This document shows positions 1-7,572 of a DNA stretch of 15,733 bases, in pieces. Within the stretch, counting starts at the first letter, position 1; each line of letters opens with the position of its first letter. A program made the position numbers and the translations under genes. The notes below the pieces were generated by a model, which did no database searches, was not told the DNA's origin, and saw only the letters and a program-made list of their open reading frames with translations. The stretch is from positions 1 through 15,733 of the forward strand of contig DAOWCM010000017.1 in NCBI GenBank assembly GCA_030639555.1, given 5' to 3'. Source of the DNA: Candidatus Eiseniibacteriota bacterium. GTDB taxonomy: Bacteria; Joyebacterota; Joyebacteria; Joyebacterales; Joyebacteraceae.

Positions 1-214
1 GGGCCAGGCTCGCCACGCCTTCGAACTCCTCCCCACCTGGGCCCTGCGAAAGCAACAGCGCCTCTTCCCTGGACTCGAAGATGTACCCGGACAGGGCCAG
101 TTCGGGCAGTACGAACAGGTCGGCCTCCTCAGACGCGATCATCGACAGCAGCGTCTCGAGGTTGCCTTTGACGTTCCCGAACTCGGGCTCGAACTGCACA
201 ACGCCTGCTCTCAT
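1..214 (-). CDS. Nitrilase-superfamily carbon-nitrogen hydrolase, N-terminal part (cut by window edge)
   Basis: Only the first 71 codons are inside the window; the gene runs off the left edge. The protein begins MRAGVVQFEPEFGNVKGNL, the usual first strand and helix of the nitrilase fold. It then has LFVLPELALSGY (residues 33-44), the family block in which the Glu of PEL (here E38) is the general base of the Glu-Lys-Cys triad. The Lys and Cys regions lie outside the window. Members hydrolyse non-peptide C-N bonds, for example omega-amidases, N-carbamoyl amidases and NAD synthetase amidase domains; the substrate cannot be told from this part. The ATG at 214-212 is preceded by GAGGAGG about 7 bases upstream, which fixes the start. 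It is divergent from the gene at 499, with a 284-bp gap. Confidence 0.88.
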   Translation of the reverse strand, partial: MRAGVVQFEPEFGNVKGNLETLLSMIASEEADLFVLPELALSGYIFESREEALLLSQGPGGEEFEGVASLA

Positions 215-498
215 TGCTCGTCCTCCTCACACACCCGCACAGACTACGTAATTCATCAGGAAGTAACACCGGAAACCGCTTCCAAGGGGGTCGACGACCG
301 CGTTCCCGCCGCTCGGGCCATGGCGTGCTTCTTGCAGAAAGGGACCCTGCAGTCAGCGCCTTCGACGGCCCGCAACTCACTTGCTCCGGCACCGTTACCA
401 CCCGAGAGCGAGGGAGCGTTCGGGAACCGCCGGCCGGGTACGGAACTTGCTTTTGAGCCCCTTCGACACGGGAGCTTTCACCTCACGGGTATCGGATA

Positions 499-1314
499 AT
501 GGCAGAACGAGCGCATCGAGCCAAGACGAAACAGTCGACTACCCGCACCGGCGGCACGCCGCGCAAGAGCAAGAAGCTGGATCTGGGCACCGACGTCCAG
601 ACCTCGTACTTCTTCATGCTCAACTGCCTGCTGCACTCCAGGGTGAACATCGGGATCGAGTCCAACTCCGAGGTGTACGATGAGGACGTCAACGTCTACC
701 TCGCTCACCTCCTGAACTCTCACATCGACCCCCGCTACCTCCACCGTGCGTCCAGCTACATCTCACAGACCGATGCTGACGTTGCCGCTTCACTCGCAGG
801 TGATGCCGATTGCCGCCGGAAATACGAAACCTACAAGGCCAACGCCGACTTTCTTCTGATGGCGGTCAGCGTGTTCGACCTGTTCGACGAACCCAGACAC
901 AGCCAGCCGCACCAGCTCCGTACACACAAGCAGGTCTACATCGGGAGAGCTTCCCTCTACTACTCACTCGCCTCCTCATACGCCATGAAGCTCGCACGAG
1001 GCGAGAGCCCGATCGCAGACACATTGCTGAAGCTGTCGGAACATATCGATGACTACGTGAGGATTCTCTCCTACATGCGCGGACAGTACCTTGATTTCAT
1101 CAGAAGGTACTCCCCGGGCGAGCTGTTCCATCTGGACCTCGTCCTCGACGAGATTCACCGGGACGAGACCATCGAGAAGATGCGGAACGAGTTCCTCGAC
1201 ACCTACCACGCTTGGATGAAGACAGGCGTTCCCGAGCTCAAACGCAAGCTGGAGGAGCAGGCGAAGCTTCTGAGGGAGGTCGACCCGACGTTCGAGTTCA
1301 CACCTCCAAGCTAG
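499..1314 (+). CDS. Uncharacterised mostly helical protein, 271 aa
   Basis: The product has no family I recognise. The first 27 residues are basic and polar (Lys/Arg/Thr/Ser rich) and look disordered. Residues 30-230 look mainly helical, with many Tyr, His and Asp residues (VYDEDVNVYLAHLL, SHIDPRYLHRASSYI). The C-terminal 40 residues (PELKRKLEEQAKLLREVD) resemble an amphipathic helix or short coiled coil. There is no signal peptide or membrane segment, so it is probably cytoplasmic. It is the only plus-strand gene in the window. The start is the first ATG of a long open frame, but there is no good Shine-Dalgarno sequence in the 15 bases before it (ACGGGTATCGGATA), so a later or leaderless start is possible. 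Natural codon use and normal composition support a real gene; the function is unknown. Confidence 0.72.
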   Translation: MAERAHRAKTKQSTTRTGGTPRKSKKLDLGTDVQTSYFFMLNCLLHSRVNIGIESNSEVYDEDVNVYLAHLLNSHIDPRYLHRASSYISQTDADVAASLAGDADCRRKYETYKANADFLLMAVSVFDLFDEPRHSQPHQLRTHKQVYIGRASLYYSLASSYAMKLARGESPIADTLLKLSEHIDDYVRILSYMRGQYLDFIRRYSPGELFHLDLVLDEIHRDETIEKMRNEFLDTYHAWMKTGVPELKRKLEEQAKLLREVDPTFEFTPPS

Positions 1315-1380
1315 AGAGCACACAGGCAATTCCCGAATCCCCTGGTACGCGCCGCACGCACGATGAAGTACCGGTGAGCG

Positions 1381-1413
1381 GAACGACCCTCCCCGAATCG
1401 AGGAGGGTCGTTC
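1381..1413. terminator. Perfect 12-bp hairpin in the convergent gap, likely terminator
   Basis: GAACGACCCTCC (1381-1392) is the exact reverse complement of GGAGGGTCGTTC (1402-1413), with a 9-base loop. It lies 67 bp after the stop of the plus-strand gene at 1314 and 64 bp before the minus-strand stop at 1477, where a shared terminator is expected. Neither side has a strong U tract, so it is not a textbook intrinsic terminator. It could act as a transcript 3'-end barrier. Confidence 0.7.
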
Positions 1414-1440
1414 GCGTTGTGGAACTACGTAGCGCACGAG

Positions 1441-1466
1441 GATAGCGGTAGCCGGGAAGCGCTATC
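1441..1466 (-). terminator. Hairpin just after the LysM lipoprotein gene
   Basis: GATAGCG (1441-1447) pairs with CGCTATC (1460-1466) around a 12-base loop. It begins 10 bases after the minus-strand stop codon at 1477-1479, at the end of the tol-pal gene cluster. There is no U run after it, so its role as a terminator is likely from position rather than proven by form. Confidence 0.45.
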
Positions 1467-1476
1467 TCGGAGAGTA

Positions 1477-2133
1477 CTATCGCGCCGGGATGGTCAGCAC
1501 TTTACCAACGGCGATGACATTGGGGTTCGAGATGGCGTTGGCCTTCACGATGTCGCCCACGGTGACGCCGTACTGCTGAGCTATCTCGGCGAGCGTCTCG
1601 CCCCTCTTCACCTCGTGCGTGTAGCCGGTGGCCATCGACGCAACCGAGGTGCGCAGCGCATCGACGTCCTCTCTCAGGCGACGGTTCTCATTCGTCACCT
1701 CCTCGAGGATGATCTCCATCCGCTTCAACATATCGCTGCGGTCTTCCACGCGCCCGGAATCCACGGTTCTGATGCGGTCCTCCAGTTCGATGCCCAACTG
1801 CTCCTGGCCATCCCGAACCGCCTCCAGCCCCCTGGAGAAATCCGTCCCGAGGCCCGAGAGCTGCGCCAATATCTGGTCGAGCTGGTACCGGATCGCGCCC
1901 GTCTCTTCTTCCAGAGCGGCAATCCGCCCCTCCATGTAGAGGACCTTCTCAGACAGGCTCGCCTGACCGCGCGAGAACTCTTCCTCTGCCTCCCACACGT
2001 CCCTCTTCACGGCCAGTCCACCTGTGCCGCAGCCGGTCAGCGACAGGCCAAGCGCAACTGCGAGCAGGATCGCCACCGCTCTCGACGATCCGAATGCGCG
2101 TAGGCCGGCACCCGGACAGGATGCTAGTCTCAT
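1477..2133 (-). CDS. Coiled-coil lipoprotein with C-terminal LysM domain (CpoB position)
   Basis: The 218-residue product has a lipoprotein signal ending in the lipobox LTGC, with the lipidated Cys at residue 35. A long Glu/Arg-rich heptad-like region follows (about 45-165, e.g. LEEETGAIRYQLDQILAQL), predicted as coiled coil. One LysM peptidoglycan-binding domain sits at the extreme C terminus (about 171-218: HEVKRGETLAEIAQQYGV and later KVLTIPAR). It is the last gene of the tol-pal cluster, where CpoB/YbgF normally lies. CpoB also has an N-terminal coiled coil but ends in TPR repeats, so this may be a functional stand-in that ties the Tol-Pal machine to the cell wall. I chose the ATG at 2133, which has GGAGGG 6 bases upstream. 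An in-frame start at 2184 would put 17 Pro/Arg-rich residues ahead of the signal peptide. Confidence 0.87.
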   Translation of the reverse strand: MRLASCPGAGLRAFGSSRAVAILLAVALGLSLTGCGTGGLAVKRDVWEAEEEFSRGQASLSEKVLYMEGRIAALEEETGAIRYQLDQILAQLSGLGTDFSRGLEAVRDGQEQLGIELEDRIRTVDSGRVEDRSDMLKRMEIILEEVTNENRRLREDVDALRTSVASMATGYTHEVKRGETLAEIAQQYGVTVGDIVKANAISNPNVIAVGKVLTIPAR

Positions 2134-2215
2134 GTTCCGTCCCTCCGCCGGTCTGGTTGGCGTCAGGCGGGGCCGTGGAGTCACCCCGCCCGCCCCGTAA
2201 CTCGTTGGCTAGAGC

Positions 2216-2752
2216 CTACATGGAGACCGCGAAGTGGCACCTGCGATTCTCGGCCCACGCATCCTCCGTGCTGCCGAAGGCAACCGGCCTCTCCTCGCCG
2301 TAGCTGATGGTGCTGAGCCTGCCGGAGTCGATTCCGAGACCGACGAGATAGCGGCGCGCCGCGAGGGCACGCTGCTCACCCAGGGCCATGTTGTACTCGT
2401 TTGTCCCGCGCTCGTCGCAGTGACCCTCGATGAGAACGCGCGCCTCGGGGTTCTCTCTCAGCCAGGCCGCAACGCCCTCGAGCGTCGGGACGTCGCTATC
2501 GAGAACGCGGTACTGGTCGAACTCGAAGTTGATGTCCGCGAAAACTTTGCTCAGGATGTCGACGTAGATCGTTTCCTCAGGCACGTCGTCAAGAGCGATG
2601 TCGCCCTCCACGACTCCCTCGATGTCCTCGACAACTTCAGGCTCGATCGTGATGTCCTCCATGACCTCTTCCTTCGTGCCGCACCCCGAGAGCGAGAGGG
2701 CGAAGACCACGGCTAGCGAACCCACCAACAGAAGACCAAGAACCTTCTTCAT
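2216..2752 (-). CDS. pal: Peptidoglycan-associated lipoprotein Pal
   Basis: A 178-residue OmpA-family lipoprotein that anchors the outer membrane to peptidoglycan and binds TolB. The signal peptide ends in LSGC with Cys24 as the lipidation site. An acidic linker (about 25-62) leads to the OmpA C-terminal domain (about 65-178). Landmarks of the Pal domain are INFEFDQ (74-80), EGHCDERGTNEYNMALGEQRA (109-129 region), which carries the diaminopimelate-contacting Asp, the YGEERP turn (151-156), and NRR (169-171). GTG and ATG starts are possible upstream, but the ATG at 2752 has AAGGAGG at ideal spacing and puts the Lys-Lys of the signal at the N terminus. It lies 39 bp after tolB and 82 bp before the LysM lipoprotein. 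An unusual Cys follows the His of EGH (A in many homologues). Confidence 0.96.
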   Translation of the reverse strand: MKKVLGLLLVGSLAVVFALSLSGCGTKEEVMEDITIEPEVVEDIEGVVEGDIALDDVPEETIYVDILSKVFADINFEFDQYRVLDSDVPTLEGVAAWLRENPEARVLIEGHCDERGTNEYNMALGEQRALAARRYLVGLGIDSGRLSTISYGEERPVAFGSTEDAWAENRRCHFAVSM

Positions 2753-2791
2753 TCCGTTCCTCCTTATGGAGACTCCCCTCACGTTGAGAAG

Positions 2792-4117
2792 CTAGAACGA
2801 CCAGGCGGGACTCAGATAGTCCCCACCGCCGCTCGTGAGCCTCAGCGGTTCCAGTTCGTATATGTCCAACATGTAGAGGTTCGACTTGCCTCCTGACTGC
2901 ATGCTGTAGACGAGGTGTCGTCCGTCGGGAGCCCAGGAAGGATCTTCCTTGTTCTCCCAGCCCGTAGTTAGCCGTACCACCTCCTTGGTCTCGACGTCAA
3001 CGGTGCAGATCTGGAATACGCCGTCCACCTGGGAAGTATACGCTATTAGGCCGCCCTCGCGCGACCAATCAGGAGACGTGTTGTAACCCCCCGTGTAGGT
3101 CAGTCGCTCGGCCGTCCCTCCGGTCGAGTTCATGACGTAGATCTGAGGGGAGCCGGAACGATCGGATACGAACGCGATCCGGCGTCCGTCAGGCGACCAG
3201 CAGGGAGACGACTCCGTGCTTCGCCCGAATGTCAGCCTCCTGGGATCCGTGCCTTCCCCCGTGAGTCTGTATATCTCCGTGTTTCCGTCCCGCGACAGTG
3301 ACATGGCGAGGTCTCGGCCGTGCGGCGAGACCGCGACGAACGCGTTGAGGCCGGGGAAGAACGTAAGCCTCTGCACCACCCCGGATGTCACTGATACAAC
3401 GCAGGCTTCCTGCCGCTGGCCCCTGTATCTCGTGTAGGCGAGCCGCTTGCCATCCGGGAACCACTCGGGGTAGATGGCCATCAGGTCGTCCCTGGTGATC
3501 CTGCGGCGGTTCTCCCCGTCGTAATCCATCACGTAGACCTGCTTGGTCCCGGTCACGTTGGACACGAACGCGATCTTCGTCAGGGCGATCCCGTGCTCGC
3601 CCGCTATGAGGGCAACTATGTCGTTCGAGAGGCTGTGCACAACATCTCTCCACTGTCCAGCCTCCCCGGAATATTTGCGTCCGAGGATTGCCTTGCCCTG
3701 ACCGAGGTCGTAGACCATCGCCTCGAGATTGAACTCGGACAGTCCCGTCTCGAATACGCCCTTGACCAGGATCTCTCCGCCAAGTGCGATCCACTCGGGG
3801 AACGCAACAGAACCGGTGGCCCGATCCTCCGCCTCGGTCTCGTCAACGAATCCTAAGTTCTCAATGACACTGAAGTGACCGGAGTTCGAGATGTCGAAGA
3901 TAAGGACGTCGCGGATGTTGGACGCATCGACCATCCCGCCGGCGCCCTCGAACAGCGGCAGCGCCACCGTGATCTTCTCACCGAACCCCTTCTCTATATT
4001 GAGGTAGACGTCCTTCGCGCCCGCCACGCCGCTCGCTGCGAGAAGCATGGCGACCGAAAGGACGTACGGAACAGCTCTTCTGAGTCGAATGGAGCCCAAC
4101 TTTGCCCTGCCTTTCAC
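2792..4117 (-). CDS. tolB: Tol-Pal system periplasmic protein TolB
   Basis: A 441-residue periplasmic protein that links the TolQRA motor to Pal. A Sec signal peptide covers residues 1-34 and ends AGA before KD. The N-terminal domain (about 35-165) has the TolB features KITVALPLFEG and RDVLIFDISNSGHFSVI. The rest (about 175-441) is a six-bladed beta-propeller of TolB/WD40-like repeats, each with a form of W(S/A)PDGRRIAFVSDRSG..QIYVMN followed by RLT. Length and order match the family. It lies 71 bp after the tolA-like gene. The start is uncertain: the GTG at 4117 has only a weak GGCGGA upstream, while a TTG at 4099 has GGCAGG 7 bases before it and keeps the whole signal peptide. Confidence 0.95.
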   Translation of the reverse strand: MKGRAKLGSIRLRRAVPYVLSVAMLLAASGVAGAKDVYLNIEKGFGEKITVALPLFEGAGGMVDASNIRDVLIFDISNSGHFSVIENLGFVDETEAEDRATGSVAFPEWIALGGEILVKGVFETGLSEFNLEAMVYDLGQGKAILGRKYSGEAGQWRDVVHSLSNDIVALIAGEHGIALTKIAFVSNVTGTKQVYVMDYDGENRRRITRDDLMAIYPEWFPDGKRLAYTRYRGQRQEACVVSVTSGVVQRLTFFPGLNAFVAVSPHGRDLAMSLSRDGNTEIYRLTGEGTDPRRLTFGRSTESSPCWSPDGRRIAFVSDRSGSPQIYVMNSTGGTAERLTYTGGYNTSPDWSREGGLIAYTSQVDGVFQICTVDVETKEVVRLTTGWENKEDPSWAPDGRHLVYSMQSGGKSNLYMLDIYELEPLRLTSGGGDYLSPAWSF

Positions 4118-4188
4118 TGTCTGTGTCCGCCGCAGACTCTCGCGGCCCGCGGAAACGTCGCTCGCCTACCTCGGGCGGTCCGAACGTG

Positions 4189-4896
4189 TTACTGCGTGAT
4201 CGTGAAGTCTATAGTGACGTCCAGGCGGTCCCCGAGGTACGTCGACGGCAGCTCGGCGAACGGTGCCGAGGCTCGGACCGCCTGCACCGCCGACTGGTCG
4301 ATCGTGGACCAGTCGGACGACCGCGTCAGCCTGAGATTGGTTATTGAGCCCGAACTCAACACCGTGAACGACACCCGCGCTGTCGGGGAGTCGCCTCCGG
4401 TGAACCGCGCGCTCGGCTGCTTCCAGTTCCTGGTTATCTTCCCCTGCAGCATTGTCAGATAGTAGTCTGCCACGACCTTCCCCGCGGAGATCTTGGTGCT
4501 CCTCGACGGTGTGGTCTGCGGCTTTGGCGCCTCCTCCTGCGGTTTCTGCTCGGGACGACGCTCGTCCTGCGCCTTCAGCCGGTCGGCTATCTTCTCCTCC
4601 AGGCTCTTCTCCACCCTCTTGGGTGGCGGCGCGACGACCTTGCGCACAGGACGCTGGACCGGCCTCTCCGGGATAGGGTCCGCCTCAGGCGGAGGCTCGA
4701 CCGGCGCAGGCTCAGGCTCGGGGATTTTCTCCTCCTGTACCTCCTCGACCGGCGCGGCCTCCCGGGGCAGATCGACCAGCTCCACCGCGTAGACCTCCAT
4801 GGCCAGCGGCTGTCTCACTCCAAGATTAGGGAGGACCGGCAGGAGGGCAAAGAGAGCGACGTGAATGGACGCCGATATGATGAAGAGTCTGCGCAT
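4189..4896 (-). CDS. tolA: TolA-like / TonB-family energy-transducing protein
   Basis: A 235-residue inner-membrane protein spanning the periplasm. The single N-terminal helix (residues 4-24) carries the Ser-x3-His pattern (S8, H12) that TolA and TonB use to couple to TolQ/TolR-type motors. Residues about 40-140 are a Pro/Glu/Lys-rich linker (PEPEPAPVEPPPEADPIPE), shorter than the long helical domain of enterobacterial TolA. The C terminus (about 145-235) is a TonB/TolA C-terminal domain with YYLTMLQGKITRNWKQP and VSFTVLSSGSI. Gene order between tolR and tolB, with a 15-bp gap from tolR, makes TolA the best role even though the linker looks TonB-like. The start ATG has only a GCGGGACGG ribosome site. 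Confidence 0.88.
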   Translation of the reverse strand: MRRLFIISASIHVALFALLPVLPNLGVRQPLAMEVYAVELVDLPREAAPVEEVQEEKIPEPEPAPVEPPPEADPIPERPVQRPVRKVVAPPPKRVEKSLEEKIADRLKAQDERRPEQKPQEEAPKPQTTPSRSTKISAGKVVADYYLTMLQGKITRNWKQPSARFTGGDSPTARVSFTVLSSGSITNLRLTRSSDWSTIDQSAVQAVRASAPFAELPSTYLGDRLDVTIDFTITQ

Positions 4897-4911
4897 GTCG
4901 TCCGTCCCGCC

Positions 4912-5322
4912 TTACTTCGTCGGCTTCGTTGCCATCGCGAGCCTGGTGATCCCCACTCCCCTGACAGTGTCCAGAACCTCCACGACCTTGCCGTACCTCA
5001 GATCAGTGTCGGCCTTGATGAGCACTGCTACATCTTCTCTCACCGCGTGGACGTTCGCGAGCCGCTCACCGAGCTCATCCAGCGTCACCCGCTGGCCTTC
5101 GAGGTACACGCGCTCGTTCTCTGCAACGGAGATGGTCAACACCTCCGCCACGTCAATGCGCTTCGGCTCCGCCGTTGGGAGCGTGATGTCGATGCCCTGC
5201 TCCATCATGGGCGCAACGATGATGAAGATGATGAGAAGCGTCATCATCACGTCCACCAACGACGTCACGTTGATGTCGCTGACAAGATCCAGGTTGTACT
5301 CTCGTTTGCGTCTTCTGCTCAC
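4912..5322 (-). CDS. tolR: TolR/ExbD-family biopolymer transport protein
   Basis: A 136-residue single-span protein that with TolQ forms the proton-driven motor. A basic cytoplasmic start (MSRRRKRE) is followed by the family block DINVTSLVDVMMTLLIIFIIV. Asp24 in LVD is the residue known to be needed for proton flow. The periplasmic part has the usual KADTDLRYGKVVEVLDTVRGVGI ending. It starts with GTG at 5322, with GGAG 8 bases upstream, 13 bp after the tolQ stop. Length is typical (E. coli TolR is 142). Confidence 0.94.
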   Translation of the reverse strand: MSRRRKREYNLDLVSDINVTSLVDVMMTLLIIFIIVAPMMEQGIDITLPTAEPKRIDVAEVLTISVAENERVYLEGQRVTLDELGERLANVHAVREDVAVLIKADTDLRYGKVVEVLDTVRGVGITRLAMATKPTK

Positions 5323-5335
5323 TGGCTGTCTCCGC

Positions 5336-6022
5336 CTACCTGGCCCCGAAGCTCCTCTCGACCGTTGACAGGAATTCCGAGGAGAAATTCTCCATGCGCT
5401 GCGTGAGGTTCCTGACGTCGTTCATGAGGTAGTTGTAGCCGACGAGCGCCGGGATCGCCACGGCGAGACCTGCCACCGTCGTTGTGAGGGCGGCGGACAC
5501 TCCGGGCGCGACGCTGCTGATGCTGGCGCTTCCGGTCAGGGACATCGCGGAGAAGGCCTTCATGATGCCCCACACCGTCCCGAACAGACCCACGAACGGA
5601 GCGACGCCCGCGGTGGTGGCCAGAACGATCAGGTGCCTGCGCAGGTCCATTACCTGTTCGGAGATAGCCGTCTCCAGGCTGCGCTCGAGTCCATCCATCT
5701 GAACCATCGAGAGCGCGCGACGGGCCTGTAAGCGGTCCTTCCCCCCAAGAATCAGTGCCAGCTCGGCAAGACCTGCCTCGAAGACCGCCGCGAACGGCGA
5801 CGGACCGAACTCGGCGCGGTCGGCATAGTGCTCCACCATGTCGTCCGGGGCTTCCCGGAACCTCTCGAGGAACCCGAATGACTGGTTCCTGGCCCTGCGG
5901 ATGACGCCGTTCTTATAGAGGATGATCGACCACGAGTAGATCGAGACCAGGAACAGGAGTAAGACGATGGACTTCCCCACCACCCCCGACTGGCCTATGC
6001 TTATCAGAAATCCGGTCCCCAA
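5336..6022 (-). CDS. tolQ: TolQ/MotA/ExbB-family proton channel protein
   Basis: A 228-residue inner-membrane motor protein with three transmembrane segments: about 17-36, about 132-157 (ATTAGVAPFVGLFGTVWGIM), and about 170-197 (VAPGVSAALTTTVAGLAVAI). These include the conserved GLFGTVWGIM and the Thr-rich third helix that line the proton path with TolR Asp24. A large cytoplasmic loop (about 40-130) lies between the first two helices. The start is TTG at 6022, with AGGAGAT 8 bases upstream. It begins 11 bp after the stop of the Yip1-like gene and is followed by tolR at 13 bp, so the genes are almost certainly co-transcribed. Confidence 0.94.
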   Translation of the reverse strand: MGTGFLISIGQSGVVGKSIVLLLFLVSIYSWSIILYKNGVIRRARNQSFGFLERFREAPDDMVEHYADRAEFGPSPFAAVFEAGLAELALILGGKDRLQARRALSMVQMDGLERSLETAISEQVMDLRRHLIVLATTAGVAPFVGLFGTVWGIMKAFSAMSLTGSASISSVAPGVSAALTTTVAGLAVAIPALVGYNYLMNDVRNLTQRMENFSSEFLSTVERSFGAR

Positions 6023-6033
6023 CGTGATATCTC

Positions 6034-7464
6034 CTATTCTGCGTCGGGCGATCGTGCGCCCGGCGCGTCCGTACTGAATCGCAGGTATGCGATCCAGCGC
6101 GTCTCGATGCCACCGAGTGTGTCGTCCAGCGTCGCTTCCAGAAGAGCTTTCGTGCCCTCGGATTTTCCTGCCGAGTCGTCGTAGAGGCGGCGGACGGCGT
6201 CCATCCCGTTCTCTTCGGCAATGAAGGCCATGAACGAGCCTGCCGCCGGATGCGAGATTCTCTCATCAAGTTGCACAAACGCCACAGTGTCGACGAGTAT
6301 ATCAAGGCTCGGGAGGACCTTCCTCTGAAGCAGGTCCGCTCCGGCCTCGCGGACGGGCATGCCGCCCCACCTTCCCCCCGCGTAGACGGCCAGACCGTCC
6401 CGAATGAGAGGAGTATACACCTTGTCGTGGGCCTTCGCATCCACCAGCTTGAGCATTTCCCGCGTCAGCGGCGCCTGCGCCCCTTCGACCCACGCGATGT
6501 GGATCACACCTGCCCATTCCACACGGTGTGCAGTGGCCGGGTTGTCGGTCACCAGACGCTTCTCCTCAAGGGACGGATACAGATAGCAATCTATTCGCTC
6601 TTCCCCTGCCCCGCCAGCCGTTTCTCCTGCAGGCAGACCCGTCAACTCCCGAACCCGTCCAGTCGCCCTCTCGCATGCCCGCGCTATCTCCCGCAGCGTC
6701 TCCTCGGGCGCTTCACTCCCGAAGCGAAGCACGACACTCCTGGACTCGACCCTCGACCAGTCGGAGTACGGGTCCACACGGCGCATCGCTTCACCTCTTC
6801 CCATCCAGCCGAGAACCAGCACGGAGACGACGCCGAAGACCAGCACCGCCAGTCGAGCCTGCCGGCGTGGGAGTTCGAACACCGGTTCGGCCGCAATACC
6901 CAGGAGAACGAAGAACCAGATGACCGCGAGATCCAGCTGGCTGGCGAGTCCCCAGAGGAACGGCGACGACGCCCGGTCAACCGCGAAGGCCAGGCTCAGT
7001 CCCGATATGGCGGTGTGCGTGAACGGGATGAGCGCGGTGAGGAGGATGGCGGACACTCCTATCGGCACCGACGCGTGGCAGACCGCGGAGAACGCGCGGC
7101 GGAAGGTGCCGCGCCCGTGGAACAGCCGTGCCACGGCCATTAGGAGAAGCGCCTGCAGGAGCGTCGCACCCGTGACCCCGACTATACCCGAGACCACCAT
7201 GGCCGCCGGCGCGCCTTCGCGTATCGCGACGGGGTCGTGCCCGGTCCGGAAAGCCTGAAGCTCTATCGACTCGTCCATGAACCCCGCGGCCAGAGCCAGC
7301 AGACCGCTCAGCACCGCCGCGCACGTGACGAAGACAAGCGGCAGGATCCAGTGGGGTCGGTCGACGAGACGCCGGAACGTACGACCGGGAAAGACCAGGA
7401 CGAGAGTGAGCGCCGCCAGCGGACTCAGGGGACGCATCTCGGTGGAGGGTGCATCGATCGTCAC
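6034..7464 (-). CDS. Yip1-like membrane protein fused to a degenerate peptidase-MA-like domain
   Basis: A 476-residue protein. Residues about 20-222 contain five predicted membrane segments (about 38-62, 88-113, 128-150, 168-192, 204-221) with a layout like the Yip1 family. Residues about 230-470 form a soluble domain whose end (AGSFMAFIAEENG at 408-420, then LLEATLDDTLGGIETRWIAYL at 441-461) is typical of peptidase-MA/gluzincin-like proteins. The expected HExxH is missing: REMLK (335-339) occupies the place, and the usual EGLAEY reads DGLAVY (356-361). It is therefore probably not an active zinc protease. It is the first gene of the tol-pal group. The GTG start has AAGGAG 11 bases upstream; an ATG at 7437 lacks a ribosome site. 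The domain call is mine from pattern; the function is unknown. Confidence 0.72.
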   Translation of the reverse strand: MTIDAPSTEMRPLSPLAALTLVLVFPGRTFRRLVDRPHWILPLVFVTCAAVLSGLLALAAGFMDESIELQAFRTGHDPVAIREGAPAAMVVSGIVGVTGATLLQALLLMAVARLFHGRGTFRRAFSAVCHASVPIGVSAILLTALIPFTHTAISGLSLAFAVDRASSPFLWGLASQLDLAVIWFFVLLGIAAEPVFELPRRQARLAVLVFGVVSVLVLGWMGRGEAMRRVDPYSDWSRVESRSVVLRFGSEAPEETLREIARACERATGRVRELTGLPAGETAGGAGEERIDCYLYPSLEEKRLVTDNPATAHRVEWAGVIHIAWVEGAQAPLTREMLKLVDAKAHDKVYTPLIRDGLAVYAGGRWGGMPVREAGADLLQRKVLPSLDILVDTVAFVQLDERISHPAAGSFMAFIAEENGMDAVRRLYDDSAGKSEGTKALLEATLDDTLGGIETRWIAYLRFSTDAPGARSPDAE

Positions 7465-7521
7465 GAGGGTTTCCGCTCCTTGGACGCAATACCAGAACGA
7501 ATGGCCAGCGGGGGTTGCCAG

Positions 7522-7550
7522 ACACTACTGGGATGTTGGAATGATGTCAA
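7522..7550 (-). promoter_or_regulatory. Candidate sigma-70-type promoter for the Yip1-tol-pal group
   Basis: On the minus strand a perfect TTGACA (7550-7545) is followed after exactly 17 bp by TAGTGT (7527-7522), which keeps the first T, the A and the last T of the -10 element. It lies in the 108-bp gap after the PHP phosphatase gene and would start RNA near 7515, about 50 bases before the GTG at 7464. The -10 is weak against the E. coli consensus. Confidence 0.55.
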
Positions 7551-7572
7551 GAAGGGAGAGCCGACCGACTCG

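Noticed and set aside
214..456. An 80-codon plus-strand frame in the gap between the nitrilase and the 271-aa protein gene
   Set aside because: It overlaps the nitrilase start, has no ribosome site, and its Arg/Gly/Ser-rich product shows no domain or signal features.
1417..2103. A 228-codon open frame on the plus strand opposite the LysM lipoprotein gene
   Set aside because: The product is Arg/His/Leu-rich with no recognisable features, and the minus strand has a signal peptide, lipobox and LysM domain.
4861..5406. A 181-codon plus-strand frame opposite tolR
   Set aside because: The composition is that of a reversed high-GC gene, and the minus strand encodes clear TolR and TolQ.
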